In this document: piece after piece, positions 34,501 to 43,478 of the stretch
How the letters are laid out: every line of letters begins with the position of its first letter
Numbering within the stretch: the stretch's first letter is position 1
Source of the DNA: Candidatus Zipacnadum vermilionense
GTDB taxonomy: Bacteria > Armatimonadota > Zipacnadia > Zipacnadales > Zipacnadaceae
DNA: 64,000 bases
NCBI GenBank assembly: GCA_029821755.1
Contig: JALGSV010000014.1
Coordinates: forward strand, 28,548-92,547
Direction: 5' to 3'
Program-made: the position numbers and the translations under genes
The notes under the pieces: model-generated
The model's database searches: none
The model's input: only the letters and a program-made list of their open reading frames with translations
What the model was told of the DNA's origin: nothing

Positions 34501-34685
34501 CTTCGTGTGGAGATGGCCTGCGACAGGACTGCTCTGTCCTCGCAGACTCGCGGTTTCACCCTGGCATCCACGATGCCATGTAACGGCCGTCGTTAGCGGC
34601 GCGTCTAAGAGATAGAACGCCGGGGGAGACAAAAGGGTTCCTGAGAATGGAAAAGTAGAAGAAGAATCGGTGTAGAAAGGTACTG

Positions 34686-34743
34686 GGAGAGGTCGGATAC
34701 GAGCCCCGCCCGGCATGAGCGGGCTGAAGTATCCGACCCCTCC
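34686..34743. repeat. Short P1-family palindrome
   Basis: GGAGAGGTCGGATAC is mirrored by GTATCCGACCCCTCC around a GAGCCCCGCCCGGCATGAGC loop. It has the outer ends of the 39-246 element but is only 58 bases long. Confidence 0.65.
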
Positions 34744-34819
34744 GTGGAGAAGGTCCCCCCCTCCTGTATGGGGAATACCGCCCACACGTACTCCAACGAC
34801 TCTCACGCAGGTGATCTGT

Positions 34820-35932
34820 ATGCCGGTTTGTGACCTCCGTTCTCAAGCTACCGTGCGGACCGGAGAAGAGCTGGTCCGTCACCTCCACAGCTTCTCGATG
34901 GACCTCAAGTTCTCCGCTGGCGTCTGGTTCTTCGCCCCCGGCGGCGGGCGCTTCCACGACCGCTACGCCCCCTCCAAGACCATGGAGCAAGTGCTCGAGG
35001 AAGCCGCGAGCCTCAAACAGTACGGCCTGGTGGCCCTGGAGGGGCACTACCCCAACGAGGTCAACGAGGACAACCTGGAGATGTTCAAGCAGTTCCAGGC
35101 CGACACCGGTATCCGCCTGGTGTCGGTGGTGCCGAACCTCTTCTACGACGCGCGCTTCGAGTGGGGAAGTTTGTCCAATCCCGATCCGGCGGTGCGGCAG
35201 TTCGCCATCGAGCGCACCAAGACCACGCTGCAAATCAACCGAGAGCTGGACACCGACTTCGCCATCGTCTGGCCCGGCATTGACGGCTACGAGAACACCT
35301 TCGCCCACAACCACGCCGCGGCGCGGGCCCGCTTCGCCGAGGGGGTTATCGAAGCCATGGACGCCGTCCCCGGCGTGCGCATCGCCGAGGAGCCCAAGCC
35401 CTACGAGCCGCGCGGCAACATCCTGTACGGCACCACCCCGCAGGGCGTGCTCCTGGGGCACCGCGTGGAGGCGGGCCTGGAGGCTCCCGAGAACCGGGCG
35501 CTACTGGACCAGGGCCACGCGATGTTCACCCTCAACCCCGAGGTCGGGCACGTGCTGATGGGCTTTGAGGACCTGGCCTACTCCTTCAGCCTGGCCTGTG
35601 AGGAGGGTCGCCTGGCCCACACCCACTGGAACGCCCAACCGGCCGGCAACTACGACCAGGACCTAAATGTGGGCGTGCTGGGGATCGAGCAGGCGGAGGC
35701 GGCCCTGTACGCGCTCAAGACCCATGGCTACAGCGGTTACTTCGGCCTCGACCTCAACCCCGAGCGGATGCCGGTCAAGCAGGCGCTGATCAACTGCATC
35801 GACGCGATCCGGGGGATGAACGCCTTTGTGGACGGTCTGGACCATGCCGCCCTGATGGAGTGCGCCGAGCAGCCGGCGGAGAACCGCGGCCGCCTGGAAA
35901 GCGTGCTGATTAAGGCGAGGTGGGGGGCGTAG
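34820..35932 (+). CDS. Xylose-isomerase-like TIM-barrel sugar isomerase
   Basis: A 370-residue protein of the AP-endonuclease-2/xylose-isomerase barrel. DLKFSAGVWFFAPGGGRFHD opens it. EGHYPNEVNEDNLEMFKQF, AIVWPGIDGYE, IAEEPKPYEPRGNILYG (metal Glu), FTLNPEVGH, LAHTHWNAQP and FGLDLNPERMP follow, in the order of metal and substrate ligands in sugar isomerases. The sugar cannot be named; I avoid xylA. ATG 34820 follows CAGGTGAT and is preferred; ATG 34898 would remove an extension that the family may lack, but it has no ribosome site. The gene is monocistronic by spacing. Confidence 0.8.
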   Translation: MPVCDLRSQATVRTGEELVRHLHSFSMDLKFSAGVWFFAPGGGRFHDRYAPSKTMEQVLEEAASLKQYGLVALEGHYPNEVNEDNLEMFKQFQADTGIRLVSVVPNLFYDARFEWGSLSNPDPAVRQFAIERTKTTLQINRELDTDFAIVWPGIDGYENTFAHNHAAARARFAEGVIEAMDAVPGVRIAEEPKPYEPRGNILYGTTPQGVLLGHRVEAGLEAPENRALLDQGHAMFTLNPEVGHVLMGFEDLAYSFSLACEEGRLAHTHWNAQPAGNYDQDLNVGVLGIEQAEAALYALKTHGYSGYFGLDLNPERMPVKQALINCIDAIRGMNAFVDGLDHAALMECAEQPAENRGRLESVLIKARWGA

Positions 35933-36036
35933 GCGACGACTAGCCCATCGGTATCGAGTAGGGGCAGCGCTGGCGAGACCTAAGGCGCGAGCCGGAGAGC
36001 TCGCGCTACGCGGATCAACGAAAGGTGTGAACCAAG

Positions 36037-36843
36037 ATGAATTGGCTTATCCTCACGGTAGTTCTTACCTTCCTGGCCTCGGTGTCCCTGGCGGGCGAAG
36101 CGGAGGCCCCCCCGCCCGTTCTGCCGGAACTGCCGACCTATGACTGCCACCAGGTCGCCGAGCCCCCGGTGCTGGACGGACTCCTGGACGATCCCTGCTG
36201 GGAAGGCATCCCCGCGATTCGCCTGCGCCGCTGCATCAGTGGTGCCGGCACCGCCCAGGTGACCACCGTCCGGGTCATCTGGCATGGCGACTACCTGTAC
36301 ACGGGCTGGCGGGTGCGTGAAATTGACATTCAGGACCACAACCAGAACCGCAACGATTCGGTATTTGGGGAGGCGTGTGTGGAGCACTTCCTGCAGGCGC
36401 CCGCCGGCTTCCCGGCCCAGGGGGATAGCCCCAACCGCTACTGCGAGGTGGACCTTAGCCCCACCGGCGTCATCTGGGACGGCCACATCGATAACCCCCA
36501 CAGCTTCCCGCCCGATTACACCAAGGGGCTTAAGCTCGTCTGCGATCCCGACTGGGATCCGCCGGATGTCAAGTGCGCCTCCCAGCTCTACGGCACACTC
36601 AATGATGCCAGTGATCGGGACAGCGGCTGGACCATGGAGGTGCAGATTCCCCTCGCTGGCCCTCCGGGCGGCAAGACCCCCGAGATCGGCGAGGTCTGGC
36701 GGATGAACTTGTACCGCATCCACGGCTGGACCAAGCCGGATCAGGAGCTGCAGGCCTGGTCAGTGGTAGGGGTCGGGAACTTCCACGTGCCGCAACGCTT
36801 CGGGCAGTTGCATTTCGTAGGGCCGATGACGGGAGAGGGATAG
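36037..36843 (+). CDS. Exported CBM9-like carbohydrate-binding protein
   Basis: A 268-residue protein with signal peptide (NWLILTVVLTFLASVSLAGE). The body looks like a CBM9/DOMON-type beta sandwich: PPVLDGLLDDPCWEGIPAI, VRVIWHGDYLYTGWRVRE, ACVEHFLQAP, YCEVDLSPTGVIWD and WTMEVQIPLA. This is the standard order of the CbiA/CBM9 family used on xylan or uncharacterised glycans. No catalytic domain is attached. It precedes another exported protein by 100 bases, so both may display binding surfaces outside the cell. Confidence 0.78.
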   Translation: MNWLILTVVLTFLASVSLAGEAEAPPPVLPELPTYDCHQVAEPPVLDGLLDDPCWEGIPAIRLRRCISGAGTAQVTTVRVIWHGDYLYTGWRVREIDIQDHNQNRNDSVFGEACVEHFLQAPAGFPAQGDSPNRYCEVDLSPTGVIWDGHIDNPHSFPPDYTKGLKLVCDPDWDPPDVKCASQLYGTLNDASDRDSGWTMEVQIPLAGPPGGKTPEIGEVWRMNLYRIHGWTKPDQELQAWSVVGVGNFHVPQRFGQLHFVGPMTGEG

Positions 36844-36943
36844 CCCGGCCTCTACTGACCTGCACGAGGATGCCGGTGAACGTCCTCCCTCCTGTCTTCG
36901 TCACCAAGACCGTCTCATATCTCCTACGATAGGATGAGCGCAG

Positions 36944-37705
36944 ATGAACAAACCCCTGTTCCTGGTACTGGTGGTCTTCGCCGTGGCCTCGGCCTCGGCT
37001 TGTCTAGCCATTGACGTGTCGGTCAATGGGAAGATGGTGCCGCCCGACCCGCCGGCGGTGGAGAGGGGGGGAAGCGTGCTGCTGCCGGTGCGGACGGTCT
37101 TCACTGCCCTGGGCGCGGACGTGACGTGGGAGGCGGCCACCATGACCGCCATCGCCGTGCGGCGCGGCACCACGGTGAGGATGACCATCAACAGCCGCAC
37201 CGCCTACGTCAACGGTCAGCCGGTGACCCTGAGCGTCCCGGCGCAGTTAATCAACGACCGCAGCTACGTGCCGGTGCGCTTCCCGGCGGAGGCCTTCGGC
37301 GCGCAGGTAGACTGGGACGGGGCGGTCCAGTTGGTGACGATCACTCTCGCCGAGACCGCCGGCCCCTCCGCGGGCGGTGGCACTCCCCAGGGCCCGCCGG
37401 TGGTGTTGGTCCCGCAGGAAGGGGACAAGGTGGGGACGCGCATTGACTTCAGCATCACCACCACGCCGGGCGTAGAGCAGGTGATCTACACGCTGGTGCA
37501 CAGGGCGGACAACGACGAGATAATCAGCAACGTCCCCGGCATCCGCCACCTACCCAAAGAGGACGGTACCTACCAGGGCGGCATCGCCACGCCGCGCCTG
37601 ATCATGGAGGGCAAGAGACTCCCGGTCTGGTACGAGATCCACTTCCGCAACGGCCCCCATGAGGGCGACCCGGAGACGGTGGTGAAGGTGTACCCAAACG
37701 ACTAA
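36944..37705 (+). CDS. Exported protein with copper-amine-oxidase-type stalk domain
   Basis: A 253-residue protein with signal peptide (KPLFLVLVVFAVASASACLA, possibly a lipoprotein Cys). Residues ~23-135 are a Cu_amine_oxidN1-type stalk domain: VNGKMVPPDPP, LLPVRTVFTALGADVTWEAA, INSRTAYVNGQPVTL, INDRSYVPVRFPAEAFGAQV and DWDGAVQLVTI. The C-terminal ~100 residues are a beta domain without a recognised family. In bacteria these stalk domains sit on surface proteins; there is no copper or enzyme site. It shares strand and spacing with the CBM9-like gene. Confidence 0.8.
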   Translation: MNKPLFLVLVVFAVASASACLAIDVSVNGKMVPPDPPAVERGGSVLLPVRTVFTALGADVTWEAATMTAIAVRRGTTVRMTINSRTAYVNGQPVTLSVPAQLINDRSYVPVRFPAEAFGAQVDWDGAVQLVTITLAETAGPSAGGGTPQGPPVVLVPQEGDKVGTRIDFSITTTPGVEQVIYTLVHRADNDEIISNVPGIRHLPKEDGTYQGGIATPRLIMEGKRLPVWYEIHFRNGPHEGDPETVVKVYPND

Positions 37706-37733
37706 GGGGAAGCGCCGGGGAGGGCCCCACGCC

Positions 37734-37760
37734 GTAGGGGCGGCACTTCAGGTGCCGCCC
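37734..37760. repeat. Short palindrome P2
   Basis: GTAGGGGCGGCACTTCAGGT with GCCGCCC. A hairpin just downstream of the stalk-protein stop. On the plus strand it may act as a 3' end structure, but no T-run follows. Confidence 0.6.
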
Positions 37761-37832
37761 GTGAGGCGGGCGTGGCGTAACGACGCGGGGCCAACTACCG
37801 TGACGGCCCCACCCCTACCGGCGCCTTCTCCC

Positions 37833-38873
37833 CTACACCCCCAACCTCTCCCGGTGCGTGGTGAGAGCGTGGTCCAGGTAGGTCGCCACTCGCTCTAGCT
37901 GCCGCGGATGACCCTCCGGCGCGGGTTGGTCCGGCTCCTGAATCGCCTCCCCACGCAACGCCAGGACGGTGTTCTCCACGCTTAGCGCTAACGCCGCCGG
38001 GTCGTAGCCGCCCTCCAGAATCACCTGCACCCGCCCCGCGCAGACCTCCTCCGCCAGCGCCGCTGCTCGGGCGACCAGGTCGTGGTAGTCCCCCGCCTCC
38101 AGGGCCAGCCCGGTCAGTTCATCCCGCCAGTGCCCGTCGTAGCCCGCATCCAGAATCAGCAGGTCGGGCGAGAAGCGTCGGATCAGCGGCGCAAAGAGCT
38201 CCTCCCAGGCGCGCCGGTAATGCTCCCCCCGCGCGCCCTCCGGCAGCGGGACGTTGACGTTCAGCCCCAGCCCGGCGTCTACGCCCAGCTCATCCACCGT
38301 GCCGGTGAGGGGGAAGATCTCGTGCTGATGGACGGAGCAGTACAGCACGTCGCCGCGCGGGTAGAAGATCTCCTGCAGGCCGTTGCCGTGGTGGCCGTCG
38401 AAGTCGAAGATCGCCACCCGCGCCGCCCCCGAGCGCAGCGCGGCCTCGGCGGCCAGGGCGGGGTTGTTTAGGAAGCAGAAGCCATACGCCCGCCCCGGCA
38501 GGGCGTGGTGTCCCGGTGGGCGCACCAGGCATAGCGCCTGCAGATCGGTGCTGCAGGCGACCGCCTCCGCCGCCTCCATGCACGCCCCGGCGGCCAGGCG
38601 CGCCGTCTCCCAGGTGTCGGCAGTGGCCACCGTATCCGGGGCGAACAGCTCCCCGCCCGCGCGGCTGGCCGCTTCCAGGTCCTCCAGGTACCCCTCCTCA
38701 TGCACCCACAGCAGCCGCTCCCAATCGGCAGCCTCAAACTCCAGCGGCGCCAACTCGTGCCACAGCCCGTTGTCGGTCAGGCGTTGCACGACAGCGCGCA
38801 GGCGCTCGGTGTTCTCCGGGTGCCAGGGCACGCCGTGTTGCAGGAAGGCTTCGTGGTAGAGTCGAGCTATCAT
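37833..38873 (-). CDS. Histone-deacetylase-family (AcuC/HDAC-like) deacetylase
   Basis: A 346-residue zinc amidohydrolase. The active-site sequence is complete: RPPGHHALPGRAYGFCFLNN (catalytic His pair), FDFDGHHGNGLQEIFY (zinc Asp and His), LDAGYDGHWRDEL (second zinc Asp), and VILEGGYDPAAL. In bacteria such enzymes deacetylate polyamines, acetyl-lysine proteins or acetoin-like substrates. Acetyl groups released by nearby esterases are a possible link, but only by position. The gene overlaps nothing. The next minus-strand gene starts about 860 bases upstream. Confidence 0.9.
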   Translation of the reverse strand: MIARLYHEAFLQHGVPWHPENTERLRAVVQRLTDNGLWHELAPLEFEAADWERLLWVHEEGYLEDLEAASRAGGELFAPDTVATADTWETARLAAGACMEAAEAVACSTDLQALCLVRPPGHHALPGRAYGFCFLNNPALAAEAALRSGAARVAIFDFDGHHGNGLQEIFYPRGDVLYCSVHQHEIFPLTGTVDELGVDAGLGLNVNVPLPEGARGEHYRRAWEELFAPLIRRFSPDLLILDAGYDGHWRDELTGLALEAGDYHDLVARAAALAEEVCAGRVQVILEGGYDPAALALSVENTVLALRGEAIQEPDQPAPEGHPRQLERVATYLDHALTTHRERLGV

Positions 38874-38910
38874 AGCTGTGTTGGTGGGCGAGGTGCGCTC
38901 CCCGGAAGGG

Positions 38911-39732
38911 CTACCCCTCCGCCAGCGCCTCTCGCACCGTCCGCAGACCCGTCATGGCGTGGGTCACCGGGTCCATGCTGAAGTCGAAGACCTCGATACT
39001 GGCGTAGTCCTGGTACCCCATCTCCGTCAGCGTCCGCAGGATCGGGGCGAAGTCCGTCTCGCCGCAGCCGGGGGCGAGGCCGTTGTGGTCGTTGAGGTGC
39101 ACGTGCCGCAGCCAGGGACGCGCCGCGCGAATCGCCGCGGGGAGATCGATCTCCATCTTCCCCGAGCTGTAGCAATCGATGATGATCCCGACGTTCGGTA
39201 GGTCAATCTCTTGCGCCATCTGCACCGCCTCCGCGACGGTGAAGAGGAAGGTGTTCTGGGTCACCGGGGCCAGGGGCTCGATACACAGCGTGAAACCCTC
39301 CGCCCCCTCCACCGACGCCGCCGCGGCTATCGTCTCCTTCATCCGTTCCCAGGCCTTCGCGTAGGTTACGCCCGGCAGCAGGTCTCGCTGCAACGGCGAC
39401 CCCACCACGGCGATCTTCCCGCCGATCTCTACGCCAAAGCGCACCAGGTCCTGGAGGTAAGCGGTAGTCCGGGCCCGCACCTCGGCGTCCGGGTGGGTCA
39501 TGTGGTAGCCCTCGGTCTTGGCCAGCAGCCAGTGGATCCCAGCCACCTCGACCCCGGTGAGCTGCGAGAGCGTGCGGATGCGCTCGCGCACCTCCGGCCC
39601 GATCTCCCGCACCGAGGCCCCGAGGGTAAAAGGCGAGATCTCCAGCGCCGCAAAGCCGATCTGCTCGGCGGCCTCAAACTGTCGCTCGAGGGGGAATTGT
39701 CCGAAGATTTCGTTGCAGATGCAGAGCTTCAT
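38911..39732 (-). CDS. Sugar phosphate isomerase/epimerase-like TIM barrel
   Basis: A 273-residue AP-endonuclease-2 family barrel. KLCICNEIFGQFPLE opens it. GIHWLLAKTEGYHMTHPD, KIAVVGSPLQRDLLPG, FTLCIEPLAPVTQNTFL (metal Glu), VGIIIDCYSSGKMEIDL (metal Asp), RHVHLNDHNGLAPGCGETDF (His) and ASIEVFDF (final Glu) complete the metal site typical of hydroxypyruvate isomerase and 3-ketosugar epimerases. The precise sugar is unknown. The start codon ATG 39732 follows GGAGACC. It probably belongs with the deacetylase-like gene downstream on the same strand, 37 bases apart. Confidence 0.84.
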   Translation of the reverse strand: MKLCICNEIFGQFPLERQFEAAEQIGFAALEISPFTLGASVREIGPEVRERIRTLSQLTGVEVAGIHWLLAKTEGYHMTHPDAEVRARTTAYLQDLVRFGVEIGGKIAVVGSPLQRDLLPGVTYAKAWERMKETIAAAASVEGAEGFTLCIEPLAPVTQNTFLFTVAEAVQMAQEIDLPNVGIIIDCYSSGKMEIDLPAAIRAARPWLRHVHLNDHNGLAPGCGETDFAPILRTLTEMGYQDYASIEVFDFSMDPVTHAMTGLRTVREALAEG

Positions 39733-39763
39733 GGTGGTCTCCTCTGAGGGAGGTGCCGCCTCC

Positions 39764-40534
39764 TCACGCCACCGGCGGCCAGGTTCTCGGCGGGCTCTCG
39801 GGGTCGGACTTCGCCGCTTCCTTCGGCAGCTCGCAGATGTCAGCCAGGTCGTCCCGGCGCGCCAGCGTCTCCATCGTCTCCAGGCGTCCGTAGGTCAGCA
39901 GCGTATCGCCGGGCAGCACCACACTGGCCGCACCCGGACTGGGGATTAGTCTCTCCCCACGCTCAATCGCCAGCACCAGCATCCCCTGGTCCCGCAGGCG
40001 GCTCTGGGCCAGGGTCCGGTGGGCAAACCGGCAGTCCTCAGGGACCTCGAAGCGGATGATCGCCCAGCCCTCCGCGGCGGTGAGCAGCTCCTCCACCCGG
40101 GCCGGTGCCAGGCCCAAGCCGCCCCGCAGACCGGCGCGGATGCTCCGGTCGATACGGGCCGCCAGCCGGGGCCAGACGATGAACTGGTAGAACAGGACCG
40201 CCGCTAGTACCACCAGGGCCAGGTTGCGCACCACGGCCCAGGGCTGCTCCCCGGCCACGCCCGACAACAGCGTTTGCAGCAGCCCGGCGCTGAGGGTCAC
40301 GATGCTGGCGTAGCCCATCAGGATGAGGGTGGACACCACCCGCCGCCGCTCGGGGTGGCGCACCACGTCCTCCGCCTCGCGTGTAGTGAAGCCGGTGCAG
40401 GTGAAGGCCGAGAGCGCCTGGAAGCGCGAGACCTCCCGATCCATCCCGCTCATCTCCAGCGCCACCGCCCCGATACGGACGATGATTACCGCAATAGCTA
40501 TGGCTGCTCCCAGGAAGATTAGACCGAAGCCCAT
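39764..40534 (-). CDS. Membrane protein with C-terminal TrkA-C (RCK_C) domain
   Basis: A 256-residue protein. Three hydrophobic helices occupy the N-terminal half (FGLIFLGAAIAIAVIIVRIG; LILMGYASIVTLSAGLLQTL; ALVVLAAVLFYQFIVW). The SAFTCTGFTTREAE loop looks like a K+ transporter pore signature (compare TrkH/KtrB TxGFT). The C-terminal ~80 residues are a TrkA-C module (VPEDCRFAHRTLAQSRLRDQ, VVLPGDTLLTYG). This is the small TrkA-C membrane family of unknown transport role. ATG 40534 is preferred to an extension to 40672 because the protein then begins at the first helix. Confidence 0.75.
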   Translation of the reverse strand: MGFGLIFLGAAIAIAVIIVRIGAVALEMSGMDREVSRFQALSAFTCTGFTTREAEDVVRHPERRRVVSTLILMGYASIVTLSAGLLQTLLSGVAGEQPWAVVRNLALVVLAAVLFYQFIVWPRLAARIDRSIRAGLRGGLGLAPARVEELLTAAEGWAIIRFEVPEDCRFAHRTLAQSRLRDQGMLVLAIERGERLIPSPGAASVVLPGDTLLTYGRLETMETLARRDDLADICELPKEAAKSDPESPPRTWPPVA

Positions 40535-40694
40535 GTTTTGCTTGACCCCCAAGCCGCAGCCGCAGCCGCCGGATTCCGTCTCACTCCCGCCCGGATACTG
40601 CCACAATTGCGCCCCAGGCGCAAGGGCGGGGGAAAGGTCACCGATCGTCGGTCGCGGGTGGGACAGTTCCACGTTCCACGGCCGTTCCTCCCTT

Positions 40695-41297
40695 TCACCA
40701 CTCCCCCTCCGGCGCCTCGGCCTGATCCTCTGTGAAGTACAGATACCAGCGCCGGGGGCAGACGCCGGTGAGGCGGCATTCCTCCTGGCCGAGGCGGCAG
40801 TGCTTCTCCGGGGTGTAGCCCCGGCGGTTAACCTCCTGCCGGTAGGTTTCCCGCAGAGCGAACATCGGCGGCAGAAGGTGGTCCCCCCGTCGCCGGAGGG
40901 CCCGACGGAGCCGACGGCAGGTCTGCCAGTTGAGATTGGCGACGGTGCGCGGCGTCACCCCCAGCAGGGCCGCCACCTGCTCGCGGGGTAGGCCACGGGA
41001 GGTCAACCGGAAGGCCAGCCGTTGCCGCCTGGTCAGGTCGAGACGGCTCAGCAAACGCAGGACCAGCCGGCGTCGGTCCTCGCCCACCTGCCGGGCCGGA
41101 TCGGGCGCCGCCACGATGCGGCGGCCATGCGCGGCTAGTTCCGCCATCCGGTAGTCACGGCAGCAGGGGTAGTCGGTGTGCTTCGGCGCCGGACAGGCCT
41201 GCAGGAGCCGGTTGGCAGTTTCCTCCAGCAGAGCTTCGCGCGCCTCATCGGCGAGGCTGTACAGGGGCGGCCGAGGGCGCATAGGGGAATCGGTCAT
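40695..41297 (-). CDS. Sigma-factor-region-4-like/HTH regulator with cysteine clusters
   Basis: A 200-residue protein. The middle has a helix-turn-helix: LTRRQRLAFRLTSRGLPREQ, VAALLGVTPRTVANLNW, then an Arg-rich helix RRLRRALRRRG, close to sigma-70 region 4 or LuxR-type DNA binding. Cysteines come in two groups: CPAPKHTDYPCC near residue 45 and HCRLGQEECRLTGVCPRRWY near the C-terminus. They could bind zinc or iron-sulfur. No sigma region 2 is present. Tandem repeats lie just upstream at 41366-41423. The start is placed at ATG 41297 with GGGTGG at fair spacing. Function unknown; DNA binding is likely. Confidence 0.72.
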   Translation of the reverse strand: MTDSPMRPRPPLYSLADEAREALLEETANRLLQACPAPKHTDYPCCRDYRMAELAAHGRRIVAAPDPARQVGEDRRRLVLRLLSRLDLTRRQRLAFRLTSRGLPREQVAALLGVTPRTVANLNWQTCRRLRRALRRRGDHLLPPMFALRETYRQEVNRRGYTPEKHCRLGQEECRLTGVCPRRWYLYFTEDQAEAPEGEW

Positions 41298-41365
41298 GTG
41301 CATCACCACCCAGGGAAAGAATCCGCAGCGGCTATCACCATAGCGGATCATGTCTGGGCAAGTCC

Positions 41366-41423
41366 TGGGCGAACTCTGGTTTTTCTCTGGGCAAAGATGG
41401 TTTTTCTCTGGGCGAACTCTGGT
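41366..41423. repeat. Tandem repeat, about 21-22 bp unit
   Basis: GGTTTTTCTCTGGGCAAAGA and GGTTTTTCTCTGGGCGAACT follow each other with a period of 21-22 bases, flanked by partial units TCCTGGGCGAACTCTGG on the left and TGGTC on the right. It lies about 70-120 bases upstream of the HTH regulator, so it could be a repeated operator. Confidence 0.6.
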
Positions 41424-41568
41424 CGCGCAGGGGGAGGTCCGGGCGGCGCTTCGTGGGGTCGGTTTCCCAGCCCGCCCTCCCAGCCACATGCTGGCTGGAC
41501 GGGGGCCAGGAAGCCCGCGCCACGCGAGGGTGAGGGGGGCCTTATGCCAGAAATCTGCCAACTTTCTA

Positions 41569-41596
41569 TTGACTTTGGGTGTCAGTTGGTGATACA
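41569..41596 (+). promoter_or_regulatory. Possible sigma-70 promoter for the histidine kinase
   Basis: TTGACT (41569-41574) and GATACA (41591-41596) with a 16-base spacer, 22 bases before the ATG at 41619. The -35 is strong and the -10 weak. Confidence 0.45.
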
Positions 41597-41618
41597 AGCG
41601 TGTCTAAGGAGCCCGGCT

Positions 41619-43405
<1,787 letters not shown>

Positions 43406-43409
<4 letters not shown>

Positions 43410-43434
43410 GAGCGGCAGTTCATATGCCGCCCGT
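43406..43434. repeat. Short palindrome P2
   Basis: GTAGGAGCGGCAGTTCATAT, then GCCGCCCGTCC, hairpin overlapping the kinase stop codon. The T/A at the tip is CATATG. It is followed by CCTGCCACTCGCCACCTGCC-type runs that precede mutS2. Confidence 0.55.
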
Positions 43435-43478
43435 CCCAACCTGCCACTCGCCACCTGCCACTTGCCACTACCTACACC

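Larger units (their letters stand above)
34400..34819. other. 420-base divergent intergenic region with serial hairpins
   Basis: Between the GT39 start (minus) and the isomerase-like gene (plus). It holds the three hairpins described at 34467-34577 and the P1 palindrome at 34686-34743. I see no open frame with a ribosome site. The spacing suggests regulatory RNA for the minus-strand operon, but no known riboswitch class could be matched. Confidence 0.5.
41298..41618. other. 321-base divergent region: tandem repeat, palindrome and promoter
   Basis: Between the HTH regulator (minus) and the histidine kinase (plus). It contains a 21-22 bp tandem repeat (41366-41423), a decayed P5-type palindrome with CCAGCCACATGCTGGCTGG at its tip (41441-41531), and a TTGACT/GATACA promoter. 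No gene of convincing quality is present. Confidence 0.5.

Noticed and set aside
34820..35932. Naming the gene xylA
   Set aside because: The barrel and metal ligands fit the superfamily, but the sequence does not show the true xylose-isomerase signatures.
41366..41423. Attachment site or CRISPR leader
   Set aside because: Only two clear units with no integrase or cas; better explained as tandem operator-like repeats.
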